Source: Basidiobolus ranarum
Taxonomy: Eukaryota > Basidiobolomycota > Basidiobolomycetes > Basidiobolales
Length of the DNA: 27,315 nt
Assembly: GCA_040143965.1 (NCBI GenBank)
Contig: JASJQH010006999.1
Coordinates: 1 to 27,315 of the forward strand
Reading direction: 5' to 3'
The notes under the pieces were generated by a model. That model did no database searches. It saw nothing but the letters and a program-made list of their open reading frames with translations, and was not told the DNA's origin. Below, piece after piece: positions 20,412 through 27,315 of the stretch. A program made the translations under genes and the position numbers. The first letter of the stretch is position 1, and every line of letters begins with the position of its first letter.

Positions 20412-21845
20412 TCAAGCCAAAATGAAGTATGAATATATGGCAATGAAGAAAATCGTGCTTAAAGGTACACTGTAGCTTGATGTGTTGGAGCTTTGAGTAG
20501 AAAAGTTAACCAGACCTCTTTTTTCAAATGAAACTGTGTTAGAAGTGTTATCTCCAGTATCCTGGGAGTCGTCAGTCGAGGCACTAGCGTCATCTGAGCT
20601 AGAATCATCTCCAGCATCGTCCGAGTCATCGGTTAGGGCACTAGCGTCATCGGAGCCGGAATCGTCTCCGGTATCATCTGAGTCGTCAGTGGAGGCACTA
20701 GCGTCATCTGAGCTAGAATCGTCTTCAGTATCATCCGAGTCATCAGTTGAAGCACTAGCGTCATCAGAGTTGGAATCGTCTTCAGTATCATCTGAGTCAT
20801 CAGTGGAGGCACTAGCGTCATCTGAGCTAGAATCGTCTTCAGTTGAAGCGCTAGCATCATCAGAGTTGGAATCATCTCCGACATCATCTGAATCGTCAGT
20901 TGAACCTGAGTCAGAAAGGACAGTTGTACTGCTACCACTAGAAGAATCAGAGTTAGTGGTATTCATGCTCAAATTTTGATATGGCGGCAAGTTGGCGCAT
21001 TCGTAAGCAAGAACGAAATGGAAATTATACTGAGATAGAAGTTGTGCTATATTGGGTGTCTGCTCGACAGTGTCTATATAAATATCATGTTGTAACGAGA
21101 CAAATCCAGGATCGTTATGAGCGTTAAGATCAGTACCATTAAGTATAGCTGTCTTAAAAGAATCTAGGATAAGGCTTGGATCTTCATTCTTCTCTGAAAT
21201 ATCCCAATCCAGAGTATCCATGTTCCATAGCAAAGTATGATATCCCATCGCTTTGAAGATTGCTTTAACACGATCGTCTGCTTCACCATAGGGAGGACGG
21301 ATATATGCAGGTTTCGCACCAGTTATGTTAAACAGAGTGTCCTCAGTAGCTTTTACCTCGGCGACAATCTGAGCGTTTGAGAGAGACATCAAATGTGGAT
21401 GCGACCAGGTATGGGAGGCAATCTGATGACCCTCGTCATATGCTCTTTTAACTACATCTGGGAATTGAATCACATTCGAACCGATCATTTGAAATGTGGC
21501 TTTAACATTTGCTGCCGCAAGAATGTCGAGTAATTGTGAAGTATACTGAGATGGACCATCATCAAATGTTAGAGCCCACTGTCCAGCTTGACAACCATAG
21601 ATATCATCTGGTAAAGCACAGTTTCCACAAGTCTCCCAGCAGTTCTCGCAGTCCCCGGGACCGCATTGAGAGGTTGGGCAGGTACCTGATCCTACTGGTC
21701 TGGGCGCGATATCAGGAACACTCGAGAGATCATATTCACTAACCCAGGCAGGATTAATTGTGGCCAAAGTAGTAGACTCTGCTTCTTGGGCGTGGGCTAC
21801 TTTGATTAGAGCCAGAAGAGCTAGTGAAGTAAGTTGCAAATGCAT
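20412..21845 (-). CDS. Secreted, GPI-type chitin/polysaccharide deacetylase (CE4)
   Basis: 477 residues, no intron. Residues 1-19 form a signal peptide ending AHA-Q. A Cys-rich segment (56-85) precedes the NodB domain. CE4 motif 1 is TFDDGP (93-98; base Asp95 and metal Asp96), motif 2 HTWSH (145-149; metal His pair), motif 3 RPPYG (183-187), motif 4 DTLDWD (210-215), and motif 5 LQHD (251-254; catalytic His). All residues for a zinc or cobalt deacetylase of chitin are in place. Then comes a Ser/Asp repeat region (about 300-440). The C-terminus has a polar linker and a hydrophobic tail (PLSTIFFIAIYSYFILA), as in a GPI anchor signal. Expected at the cell surface, turning chitin to chitosan. Confidence 0.95.
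   Translation of the reverse strand: MHLQLTSLALLALIKVAHAQEAESTTLATINPAWVSEYDLSSVPDIAPRPVGSGTCPTSQCGPGDCENCWETCGNCALPDDIYGCQAGQWALTFDDGPSQYTSQLLDILAAANVKATFQMIGSNVIQFPDVVKRAYDEGHQIASHTWSHPHLMSLSNAQIVAEVKATEDTLFNITGAKPAYIRPPYGEADDRVKAIFKAMGYHTLLWNMDTLDWDISEKNEDPSLILDSFKTAILNGTDLNAHNDPGFVSLQHDIYIDTVEQTPNIAQLLSQYNFHFVLAYECANLPPYQNLSMNTTNSDSSSGSSTTVLSDSGSTDDSDDVGDDSNSDDASASTEDDSSSDDASASTDDSDDTEDDSNSDDASASTDDSDDTEDDSSSDDASASTDDSDDTGDDSGSDDASALTDDSDDAGDDSSSDDASASTDDSQDTGDNTSNTVSFEKRGLVNFSTQSSNTSSYSVPLSTIFFIAIYSYFILA
20550..20905 (-). repeat. Coding Ser/Asp-rich repeats, 57-bp unit
   Basis: Inside the deacetylase gene, 19-residue units of the type DDASASTDDSDDTEDDSNS recur about five to six times with shortened copies at the N-terminal side. 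The DNA repeats are close enough to allow copy-number change. The acidic Ser-rich stalk would project the enzyme through the wall; the Ser/Thr may be O-mannosylated. Confidence 0.85.
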
Positions 21846-21913
21846 GGCTGACTTTGAGAGAACAAGTATTAAATGCTGCTGGATTCCTGTGGAAGTATTG
21901 CTACTTCAAGCGG

Positions 21914-21921
21914 CTTTTATA
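21914..21921 (-). promoter_or_regulatory. TATA box of the chitin deacetylase gene
   Basis: TATAAAAG on the minus strand, about 70 nt upstream of the ATG at 21845, a usual spacing for a short 5' leader. Confidence 0.55.
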
Positions 21922-23469
21922 CTATTTTATCGCGTCCATGTAGCTGTTCATAAATTTCAGAATAATCAAGACTATTAATGTTCACCATTAAGCCCAAATG
22001 ATTTCTAGCTTGAGAGCTTAGCGTCAAGGCATTGTTGATTGAAACCATGATTCAGTTATTTTTGGAATGATTTAGTTAATCTTAGAGATTGGACATTCTT
22101 ACCTATATATTTTAGCCAATAACTAATCTGGTCGCACTAGATTTATGTTGTGCAGATGTTACCAAGTTTACCACTTCCCTCTCAGACAAAAATAGATGGA
22201 AGGAGAGAGTTGAATTTACTTGTTGAATTTACCATCGATTTGATCATATCAGTGTAACCAATATCAACCTGGCATTCATATGAGATACTTCCCTTTTATG
22301 GTAAAATGTTAATTTAATAAGGACAAGTATTTAGCCACTAATTATCTTTCAGGAACAAAATTCCAATTTTCTAGACCAAGTCCTCAGACCTAACCCTCAG
22401 CACGCTTTTGGCGGAAGTACAGCGGCTGAAAAAGAGCACATGACGAGAGAGAGCACATAACGAGGAAGACACTGGACAACGGCATTAAGCCAGCCTCGAG
22501 TGATGATATAATGATTGATATAAACGAAACGTCACTCCATAAAAAAATCGGAACAATGGTTTTTCCAATATGTAAAGTAATTAATTAGATTTGAATCGCT
22601 TCAAGTGAAAGGAGTTCAGAAAATTGATAATGAACGCTGAGACAGATTCCAGAATAATAAATATTCATGTAGGATTGGTGATATAGCCATTAGCTTGAGT
22701 TCATATCGGGAATGACATATAAACACTCTGGAGAGTTGGATTTGCCTTTAGTGTATTATTGCACAATACATGTAACCAACCCAGCAGATATTGATAAAGT
22801 ATTTGGCTCTAGGGGATTGAGGAGGTTAGGGTTAAGTTAGTATTAGGGTTAGGGTTAGTATATAATATCGAATAATCTAAACTTCTCCGAAAGGTTTAGT
22901 TGCTTTAATCTCTGCTCCATATTGAGTGAGAAATGTGCTTTAATTATTTTATGAAAGGTTTTGAATAATATTCCATTTGTTGTAAACAAGCTTAGTTAGT
23001 CTACGTTGGAGGTTTCCACCTATAAGACTTTTACCGCTTAAATTTACGCGAAATGTTGGCTATATGGGTTAGGTATATATATTCTATTCAGATACTAAAA
23101 TTAGCTCCATCGGTTACGTGTTTAACTACGTGTCATAATACTCAATTCAATCTTATATGCTAGACTGAAGGTTGTTTCTAGAAAGATCGATAATATCATA
23201 AAATTGAGCCTCCATTTGGATTGAAATTCACGAAGAATAAAATTAACGAACTTTTTTGGCAATCCTTGAGCGTTGATTTTGGACACCAAATGAAAAAAAC
23301 ACTAATCAATCAATATCATGGTGATCTTCGTTTTCTGAGCATTAATTAGATCAGGGTAGTTCATGATTAGACATGGGTTAAGAAGAAAAAAATTCTATGG
23401 GATTCTAACGTTTACTTCTGGTTTAGAGAAATTTTATCAACTCTGTTATGAATAAAAGCAAAGCATTGA
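21922..23469. other. Intergenic region upstream of the snoRNA host gene
   Basis: No open frame with domain signal. It contains the telomere-like motif at 22825-22858 and a short imperfect duplication AGAGCACATGACGAG / AGAGCACATAACGAG near 22433-22464. AATAAAAG at about 23450 could be the TATA element for the host transcript. Confidence 0.45.
22825..22858. repeat. Interstitial telomere-like tract (degenerate TTAGGG)
   Basis: TTAGGGTTA, a short gap, then TTAGGGTTAGGGTTAG, about 640 bp upstream of the snoRNA host transcript and on the same strand. In budding yeast the TTAGGG-binding protein Tbf1 sits upstream of many snoRNA genes, so a regulatory role is possible. The distance is large and the idea is inference. 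Confidence 0.65.
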
Positions 23470-23553
23470 GCTGCTAAATCGTTACATTCTTGTCTTGTCC
23501 ACAAGTTTCCAACTTAAAGGTGAGTTTCATATTTTCTTTTACCTTTGGATGTA

Positions 23554-23673
23554 TATGCGGTATGAAGAAAACCATTTTTGTCTTCAACCTGTCTTATCGA
23601 TCATGAAGATACATTACAAATGCCCTTCGCTGAGGGCGTTTCATACTTGCCAGTATATACCACTGACCGCATA
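23554..23673 (+). ncRNA. Box C/D snoRNA, family X copy 1 (intron 1)
   Basis: Box C-like ATGAAGA (23562-23568) and box D CTGA (23663-23666) are brought together by the terminal stem TGCGGT/ACCGCA. An internal ATGAAGA within TCATGAAGATAC can be box C'. A small hairpin GCCCT-TCGCTG-AGGGC lies in the second half. About 110 nt are shared with copies in introns 2 and 3. Box C departs from RTGATGA by one base. The family is not recognised by me. Confidence 0.75.
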
Positions 23674-23849
23674 TCATCTTCGCAAAAATCTCCCCATTTC
23701 CATTGTCACTTTTATTAACAATTTATTAGCCTTCCTACAGATATGAGCATCCATCCATGAACTTAAGAACTGAGCAATTGTTCAAACCATCGCAGTCGTA
23801 GTATTCCGTTTGAAATGGTGAGTACTTTCCTTCATTTATCTGATTATTC

Positions 23850-23967
23850 TCGCGGTATGACGAAAAATATTTTTGTCTTCAACCTGTCTTATCGATCATG
23901 AAGATACAATACAAATGCCCTTCGCTGAGGGCGTTTCATACTTGCCAGTATACTTTACTGACCGCAT
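23850..23967 (+). ncRNA. Box C/D snoRNA, family X copy 2 (intron 2)
   Basis: ATGACGA (23857-23863) as box C, CTGA (23958-23961) as box D, terminal stem GCGGT/ACCGC. The core from TTTTTGTCTTCAACC to TTGCCAGTATA matches copy 1 almost base for base, while the intron sequence outside is unrelated. Conservation limited to the RNA shows that the RNA, not the intron, is under selection or was recently copied. Confidence 0.75.
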
Positions 23968-24152
23968 TATTACTTCGCAAGAAGCTTACCCTTTTCCATC
24001 CGCACCATTACTAATAATCCATTAGTTCACTTTTAGACAAAATGAACAATCCTGGTTGAAACCCCTTCCATCCGAGCTCCACGTAAACATCAGGTGAGTC
24101 TTGTGAATCCAATGGGTTGTTGGTTTCTGAGTTTGGTGTATTGTGGTGAGAG

Positions 24153-24277
24153 TGCAATCGGAATGACGAAAACCATTTTTGTCTTCAACCTGTCTTATCG
24201 ATCATGAAGATACAACACAAATGCCCTTCGCTGAGGGCGTTTCATACTTGCCAGTATACTTTACTGACCGTATTGCA
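24153..24277 (+). ncRNA. Box C/D snoRNA, family X copy 3 (intron 3)
   Basis: ATGACGA (24163-24169) and CTGA (24264-24267). The terminal stem is different in sequence from copies 1 and 2 (TGCAATCGG with CCG-T-ATTGCA) yet still pairs, with one bulged base. The core is nearly identical to the other two copies. Confidence 0.75.
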
Positions 24278-24571
24278 CTTGAGCTCAATCACGCTCCGAA
24301 ACAGATGATTTCAGTAGCGAGTGAATGAACCGGTTGCTAACGAATATTCTTTGATATCTAGATATGACTACTGTATATAATATCCACTCTGATTACCTCG
24401 GTGCTATACGTATGCATTAATTTGCCGTATCTCAGAACTTTGTACCTATTCTGCTCTGCTTCCACGAATACAGCGGTTAACTGTAACTATCCGACTATTA
24501 TAAGGTGAGAATCAGGTCAATTTCAACATTGGCATATTGAAAGCAGTACTTGGCAGTGAAGCAAGAGCAGT

Positions 24572-24688
24572 AGTAGCTTCATTTAATGATGAAAAACCAA
24601 TACCAATTCGCAGTTTTCACCGAAGGATCGAAAGATCCGATGCTGGTATTATCTTCCTTGGATGTCTGAACCCCAATGAAAGCTACTA
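24572..24688 (+). ncRNA. snR128: U14 snoRNA copy A (intron 4)
   Basis: Box C ATGATGA (24586-24592), 18S-complementary domain A ATTCGCAGTTTTCACC (24606-24621), domain B CCTTGGATGT (24656-24665), immediately followed by box D CTGA (24666-24669). Both domains are the hallmark of U14 and pair with the 5' domain of 18S rRNA; U14 is needed for 18S processing and guides one 2'-O-methylation. A long terminal stem AGTAGCTTCATT / AATGAAAGCTACT encloses it. A hairpin GGATC-GAAA-GATCC sits between the domains. Confidence 0.92.
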
Positions 24689-24903
24689 CTACTACTGTAG
24701 TGTCCTCACTGTTTCTTGTGCTATTCACAGCTGATGCTTCAAGTATTTGTCGAATGACGATGACTAATATTTTGTTGCTACTATAGATATTCATTGTTAC
24801 GATCAAAACGAAAGGACCGTTTGCAATGTCGAAGCTTCCTTCAGTCAGTGAACCGTAGGTAAGGCACATTCCACCATATTTGTTGTAGACCCAGCTGGTC
24901 TAG

Positions 24904-25027
24904 AATGTAAGGATGTGTGGCATCTAAATGATGAAAAACCAATACCAATTCGCAGTTTTCACCGAAGAATCGAAAGGTTCAATGCTGGTATAATCTTCCT
25001 TGGATGTCTGAACTAGATATTCACACA
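24904..25027 (+). ncRNA. snR128: U14 snoRNA copy B (intron 5)
   Basis: Box C ATGATGA (24928-24934), domain A (24948-24963) identical to copy A, domain B CCTTGGATGT and box D CTGA (25008-25011). The mature part differs from copy A at only a few positions. The flanks are different but again form a terminal stem: GAATGTAAG-GA-TGTGTG pairs with CACACACTTACATTC, with a two-base bulge. Two U14 genes in adjacent introns give a double dose from one transcript. Confidence 0.92.
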
Positions 25028-25233
25028 CTTACATTCTTGACTTTGTCGAGTCAGATACTGGATGTTGTGACAGAGAACTAATAATGATTATTTCCGCTTC
25101 TAGATATTCATGACTTGGTCGTTGTAAATATGTACACCAGTATGACCCTCACCTTGAGCTCACTTCAAATGGTAAGCTATTTTTCAAAGATCTGTAAGAC
25201 AGCGCAGAATACAGAGTTTGTATGTGTGTTGAT

Positions 25234-25332
25234 TTGATGGCAATCATACAATGATGAAATCAACCAAAATACAATAGGAAGTGCCGTCCGATTATCAGTG
25301 ACGATGAATGGTTCCCTGAAATGACAACCACA
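25234..25332 (+). ncRNA. Orphan box C/D snoRNA candidate (intron 6)
   Basis: ATGATGA (25251-25257) as box C, CTGA (25316-25319) as box D, and a C'-like ACGATGA at 25301-25307. Flanks TGGCAATCAT and ATGACAACCA can pair except for a 3-nt internal loop. Box D is 88 nt before the proposed acceptor, like the other introns. No guide target is recognised, and D' is unclear. The call leans on context. Confidence 0.5.
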
Positions 25333-25480
25333 TGCACACGTACATTTCAGACTCTGTATTTGTGGGTGTAAAGAGAAGAGCAATGACTAATGTTGATTTG
25401 TTTCTAGGTACAACTGCAATTTTGAATGTGCTGTGCTGAGCTGTATATTATTGTTAATAAAAAACTTTTGAACATAATTT

Positions 25481-26345
25481 ATGACTTCTATCAAGCGTCT
25501 GTTAATCAGTCTATATACTACAATATTCTAATGGTATTCAGATCTCCTGACATTACATTCAACCATTTCATGGTTTTACATTTCATGGTTGAATATGGCT
25601 TGTATATCGTTTGTAGTTAGTGAACGCTTCCCTACAACTTGGGAACATCTGAGAATCATCGATTTATACTACTCCAGAGAAGTATGCCATTGACAGCGGA
25701 AGGTTTGATAGGGATTGTATTCTAAGTCACATCATCTAACCCGTCTACCAGTGATTTATACTACATCTATCCATCCAATTTATCAATTACATATTATGGA
25801 TACAGTCGTTATTGTTGGGATACCTGACTAGCATGAAATTGCTCAAAAGCAAGCCAAGAATCCAAATAAAACTTAGGAAATTAATGATAAAATCGAAATG
25901 TAATTAAGAGATTATGTTAAAGCCAACAAAGCTACTGTTTCTGTGAAATTGATTCCACAGTAAAGGTTTCTTTGAGATGAATAGTTCGACATATATTAAA
26001 TTTATGTTGGTTTCAAAGGGATGTTAATGGCAAATAGCAATCGAAGTTAGGTATAGTTTGGTTGAATTCATTTATTGATTTTCATATCGGATTTCAACTC
26101 AGAAGGAATAAAAAGTCAAACAATGTGAATCTATTGAGATGTATGAGTTCATTTTTCTAGTATCGAAAGAACAATCCACTCCATGGTCAGTCTAGTATGA
26201 AATAGAGGAAGGATAAGGAGACAGACAAACACAAAGTTATTTAAGAGATGAAAAAAGAATGGGATAATTTCAACTAGTAACAAGGAAATATTATGAAATT
26301 CAAAGCTATATTTAACATAGATATGTATCAAGCACATTTGAAGGA
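25481..26345. other. Convergent intergenic region between the snoRNA host gene and fibrillarin
   Basis: AT-rich. Around 25797-25960 the plus strand reads like a broken coding fragment (MDTVVIVGIPD at its start), but no family is recognised. Nothing else is supported. Confidence 0.4.
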
Positions 26346-27315
26346 TTAAGCTTTCTTAGGAGTAGGTCTGTAGACACCAACAACCAAAGCATGATCACGT
26401 TCATATGGTTCAAGAGTAAGTTGTTCTTGGGGCTTAATGCGTTCTTGTTGAAGCTTCTTGACTTCAGAAGCGAATACCTTGACAGCCTCAACGGTGGAGT
26501 CAATGCAGTTAGCCTTGATGGAGATAACAATGTGTCCTTCAGTCTTCAAGAAGTTGTGAGCGTTCAAAGCGATGATACGAGCTTGATCAGGTTGAGCAAC
26601 ATCGGCGAATACAACATCCACTAAGTCGATAAGCATACGATACTTGTGGGGATGACGAGCATCTTCAATGATGGGAATAACGTTGGTGCGCTTCTTAGCC
26701 ATGTTGATCAAATCACGACCGGAACGGTGAGAGAATTCAACGGCATAAACGATACCCTGGGGTCCGACGATATCAGCAACGTGAGAGACGGTAGTACCAC
26801 TGGAAGCACCGAGGTACAAAACTCTGGATCCAGGAGCAATGTGAATGTTATCAACACCACCCAAGATACCAGCAGCCAACTTGGAACGGAAAGGATTCCA
26901 AACACGGTATTCAGTTTTAACACCATCAGCACCTTCAACGGAAACTCTCTTCTCACCATAAACAGATTCTCCGGGGGTCAAATTCTTGGTGACCAAAAGA
27001 TCTTCCTTACCACGGGCAATGAAAACACCAGCATGTCTGTGAGGTTCAACAACAACCTTGAAACCAGGCTTGGCACCACCAGCACCACCGCGACCACCTA
27101 TGCATATATAGGGTAAGTTATGGAAATTTTATATTGAATAAATCATAGAAAGTACTTACCACGGGCACCACCACGGCCTCCACCACGAGCACCACCGCAA
27201 ACTCCTAAGCCACCACCAGAACAGCCGCGACCGCAACCACAAACAACACAAAACACACCTCGAAATAAACAACGAAAAAAACAATAAACAACGCGTGCAC
27301 CACCGAAGGAAAAAA
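26346..27315 (-). CDS. NOP1: Fibrillarin, rRNA 2'-O-methyltransferase (5' end beyond or damaged at window edge)
   Basis: Exon 2 is 27097-26346 and exon 1 runs from the window edge to 27160, separated by a 62-nt GT-AG intron. The visible part starts in a Gly/Arg-rich (GAR) tract, continues [27 protein letters not shown], then the N-terminal beta domain ([26 protein letters not shown]). The SAM-binding fold follows with [42 protein letters not shown] and [16 protein letters not shown]. It ends [17 protein letters not shown]. This is the catalytic subunit of box C/D snoRNPs in the nucleolus. Exon 1 upstream of about 27240 is abnormal: Cys and Val replace the expected Arg/Phe of the GAR region and no ATG is found before the edge. 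Confidence 0.95.

Larger units (their letters stand above)
23470..25480 (+). ncRNA. Multi-intron snoRNA host gene, probably non-protein-coding
   Basis: Proposed exons: about 23470-23519, 23741-23817, 24037-24093, 24362-24504, 24787-24858, 25104-25171 and 25408 to about 25480. Every donor is GTGAG or GTAAG and every acceptor YAG, with branch-like CTAAC/CTAAT strings (for example GCTAACG near 24336, GACTAAT near 24762 and 25384). Each of the six introns holds one box C/D snoRNA, with box D 74, 75, 94, 117, 92 and 88 nt upstream of the acceptor. Exons are 57-143 nt and full of stops in all frames; no shared reading frame joins them. AATAAA at 25456 suits a polyadenylation signal. The pyrimidine-rich start near 23485 (CTTGTCTTGTCC) resembles the terminal-oligopyrimidine starts of animal snoRNA host genes. 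The fourth intron could alternatively end at 24730, followed by a 44-nt intron 24743-24786. Confidence 0.75.

Noticed and set aside
20536-20979. 147-codon plus-strand Ser/Glu-rich frame
   Set aside because: It is the antisense shadow of the Ser/Asp repeats of the chitin deacetylase.
23495-23746. 83-codon plus-strand frame
   Set aside because: It spans exon 1, intron 1 and the first snoRNA; the RNA structure and splice sites are a better account.
23554-24277. Three similar units at roughly regular spacing, CRISPR-like at first sight
   Set aside because: Units are about 110 nt, spaced 300 bp, with C and D boxes and splice sites between them in a eukaryotic setting; they are snoRNA copies in introns.
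24537-24734. 65-codon plus-strand frame
   Set aside because: It runs across U14 copy A and its stem; the RNA explains the conservation.

Overview
The window looks like nuclear DNA of a fungus, probably an early-diverging (zygomycete-grade) lineage. The DNA is AT-rich and the introns are short (about 55-75 nt in protein genes, with GTAAGT/GTGAGT donors and TAG/CAG acceptors). Gene content is fungal: a DHA2-type MFS exporter, a CE4 chitin deacetylase with a GPI-like tail, an HSF-type regulator, a microsomal P450 and NRPS remnants. Short TTAGGG-type telomeric tracts occur three times. Genus cannot be fixed from the sequence.

Layout. 1-298: telomere-like tract joined to the 3' half of a tRNA. 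299-2163 (-): five-exon DHA2 MFS transporter. 2.2-6.3 kb: a gene graveyard with fragments of a nonribosomal peptide synthetase (C and A domains), split by two solo-LTR-like repeats in opposite orientation, and an acidic decayed coding-like stretch. 6.3-9.2 kb: a small basic ORF, a tRNA-like remnant, and an intact intronless cytosolic HSP70 with a heat-shock element and TATA box. 9.9-10.6 kb (-): fossil of a proteinase K-like subtilase. 11.5-14.6 kb (+): a two-exon cytochrome P450 and a two-exon atypical SDR/NmrA-like gene. 15-16.1 kb: a head-to-head pair of the same LTR-like repeat, then two unrelated minisatellites that both have a 34-bp period. 18.4-19.7 kb (+): four-exon HSF-type transcription factor, convergent with a chitin deacetylase (20.4-21.8 kb, -).

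The most interesting part is the right end. At about 23.47-25.48 kb (+) lies what appears to be a non-protein-coding snoRNA host gene. Short, stop-rich exons alternate with six introns, and each intron carries one box C/D snoRNA. The first three are near-identical copies of a snoRNA I cannot name; the next two are U14 (snR128), recognised by its two 18S-complementary domains; the sixth is an orphan candidate. Box D lies about 74-117 nt upstream of each proposed 3' splice site, as expected for intronic C/D snoRNAs. Downstream and convergent (26346 to the window edge, -) is fibrillarin, the 2'-O-methyltransferase that assembles on exactly this RNA class. The snoRNA gene and its enzyme therefore sit side by side.

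The left half may be the decayed remainder of a secondary-metabolism neighbourhood (NRPS fossil, exporter, P450, SDR). The right half is core ribosome-biogenesis and cell-wall/stress biology. Splice sites were placed by reading frame and consensus, not by transcripts.
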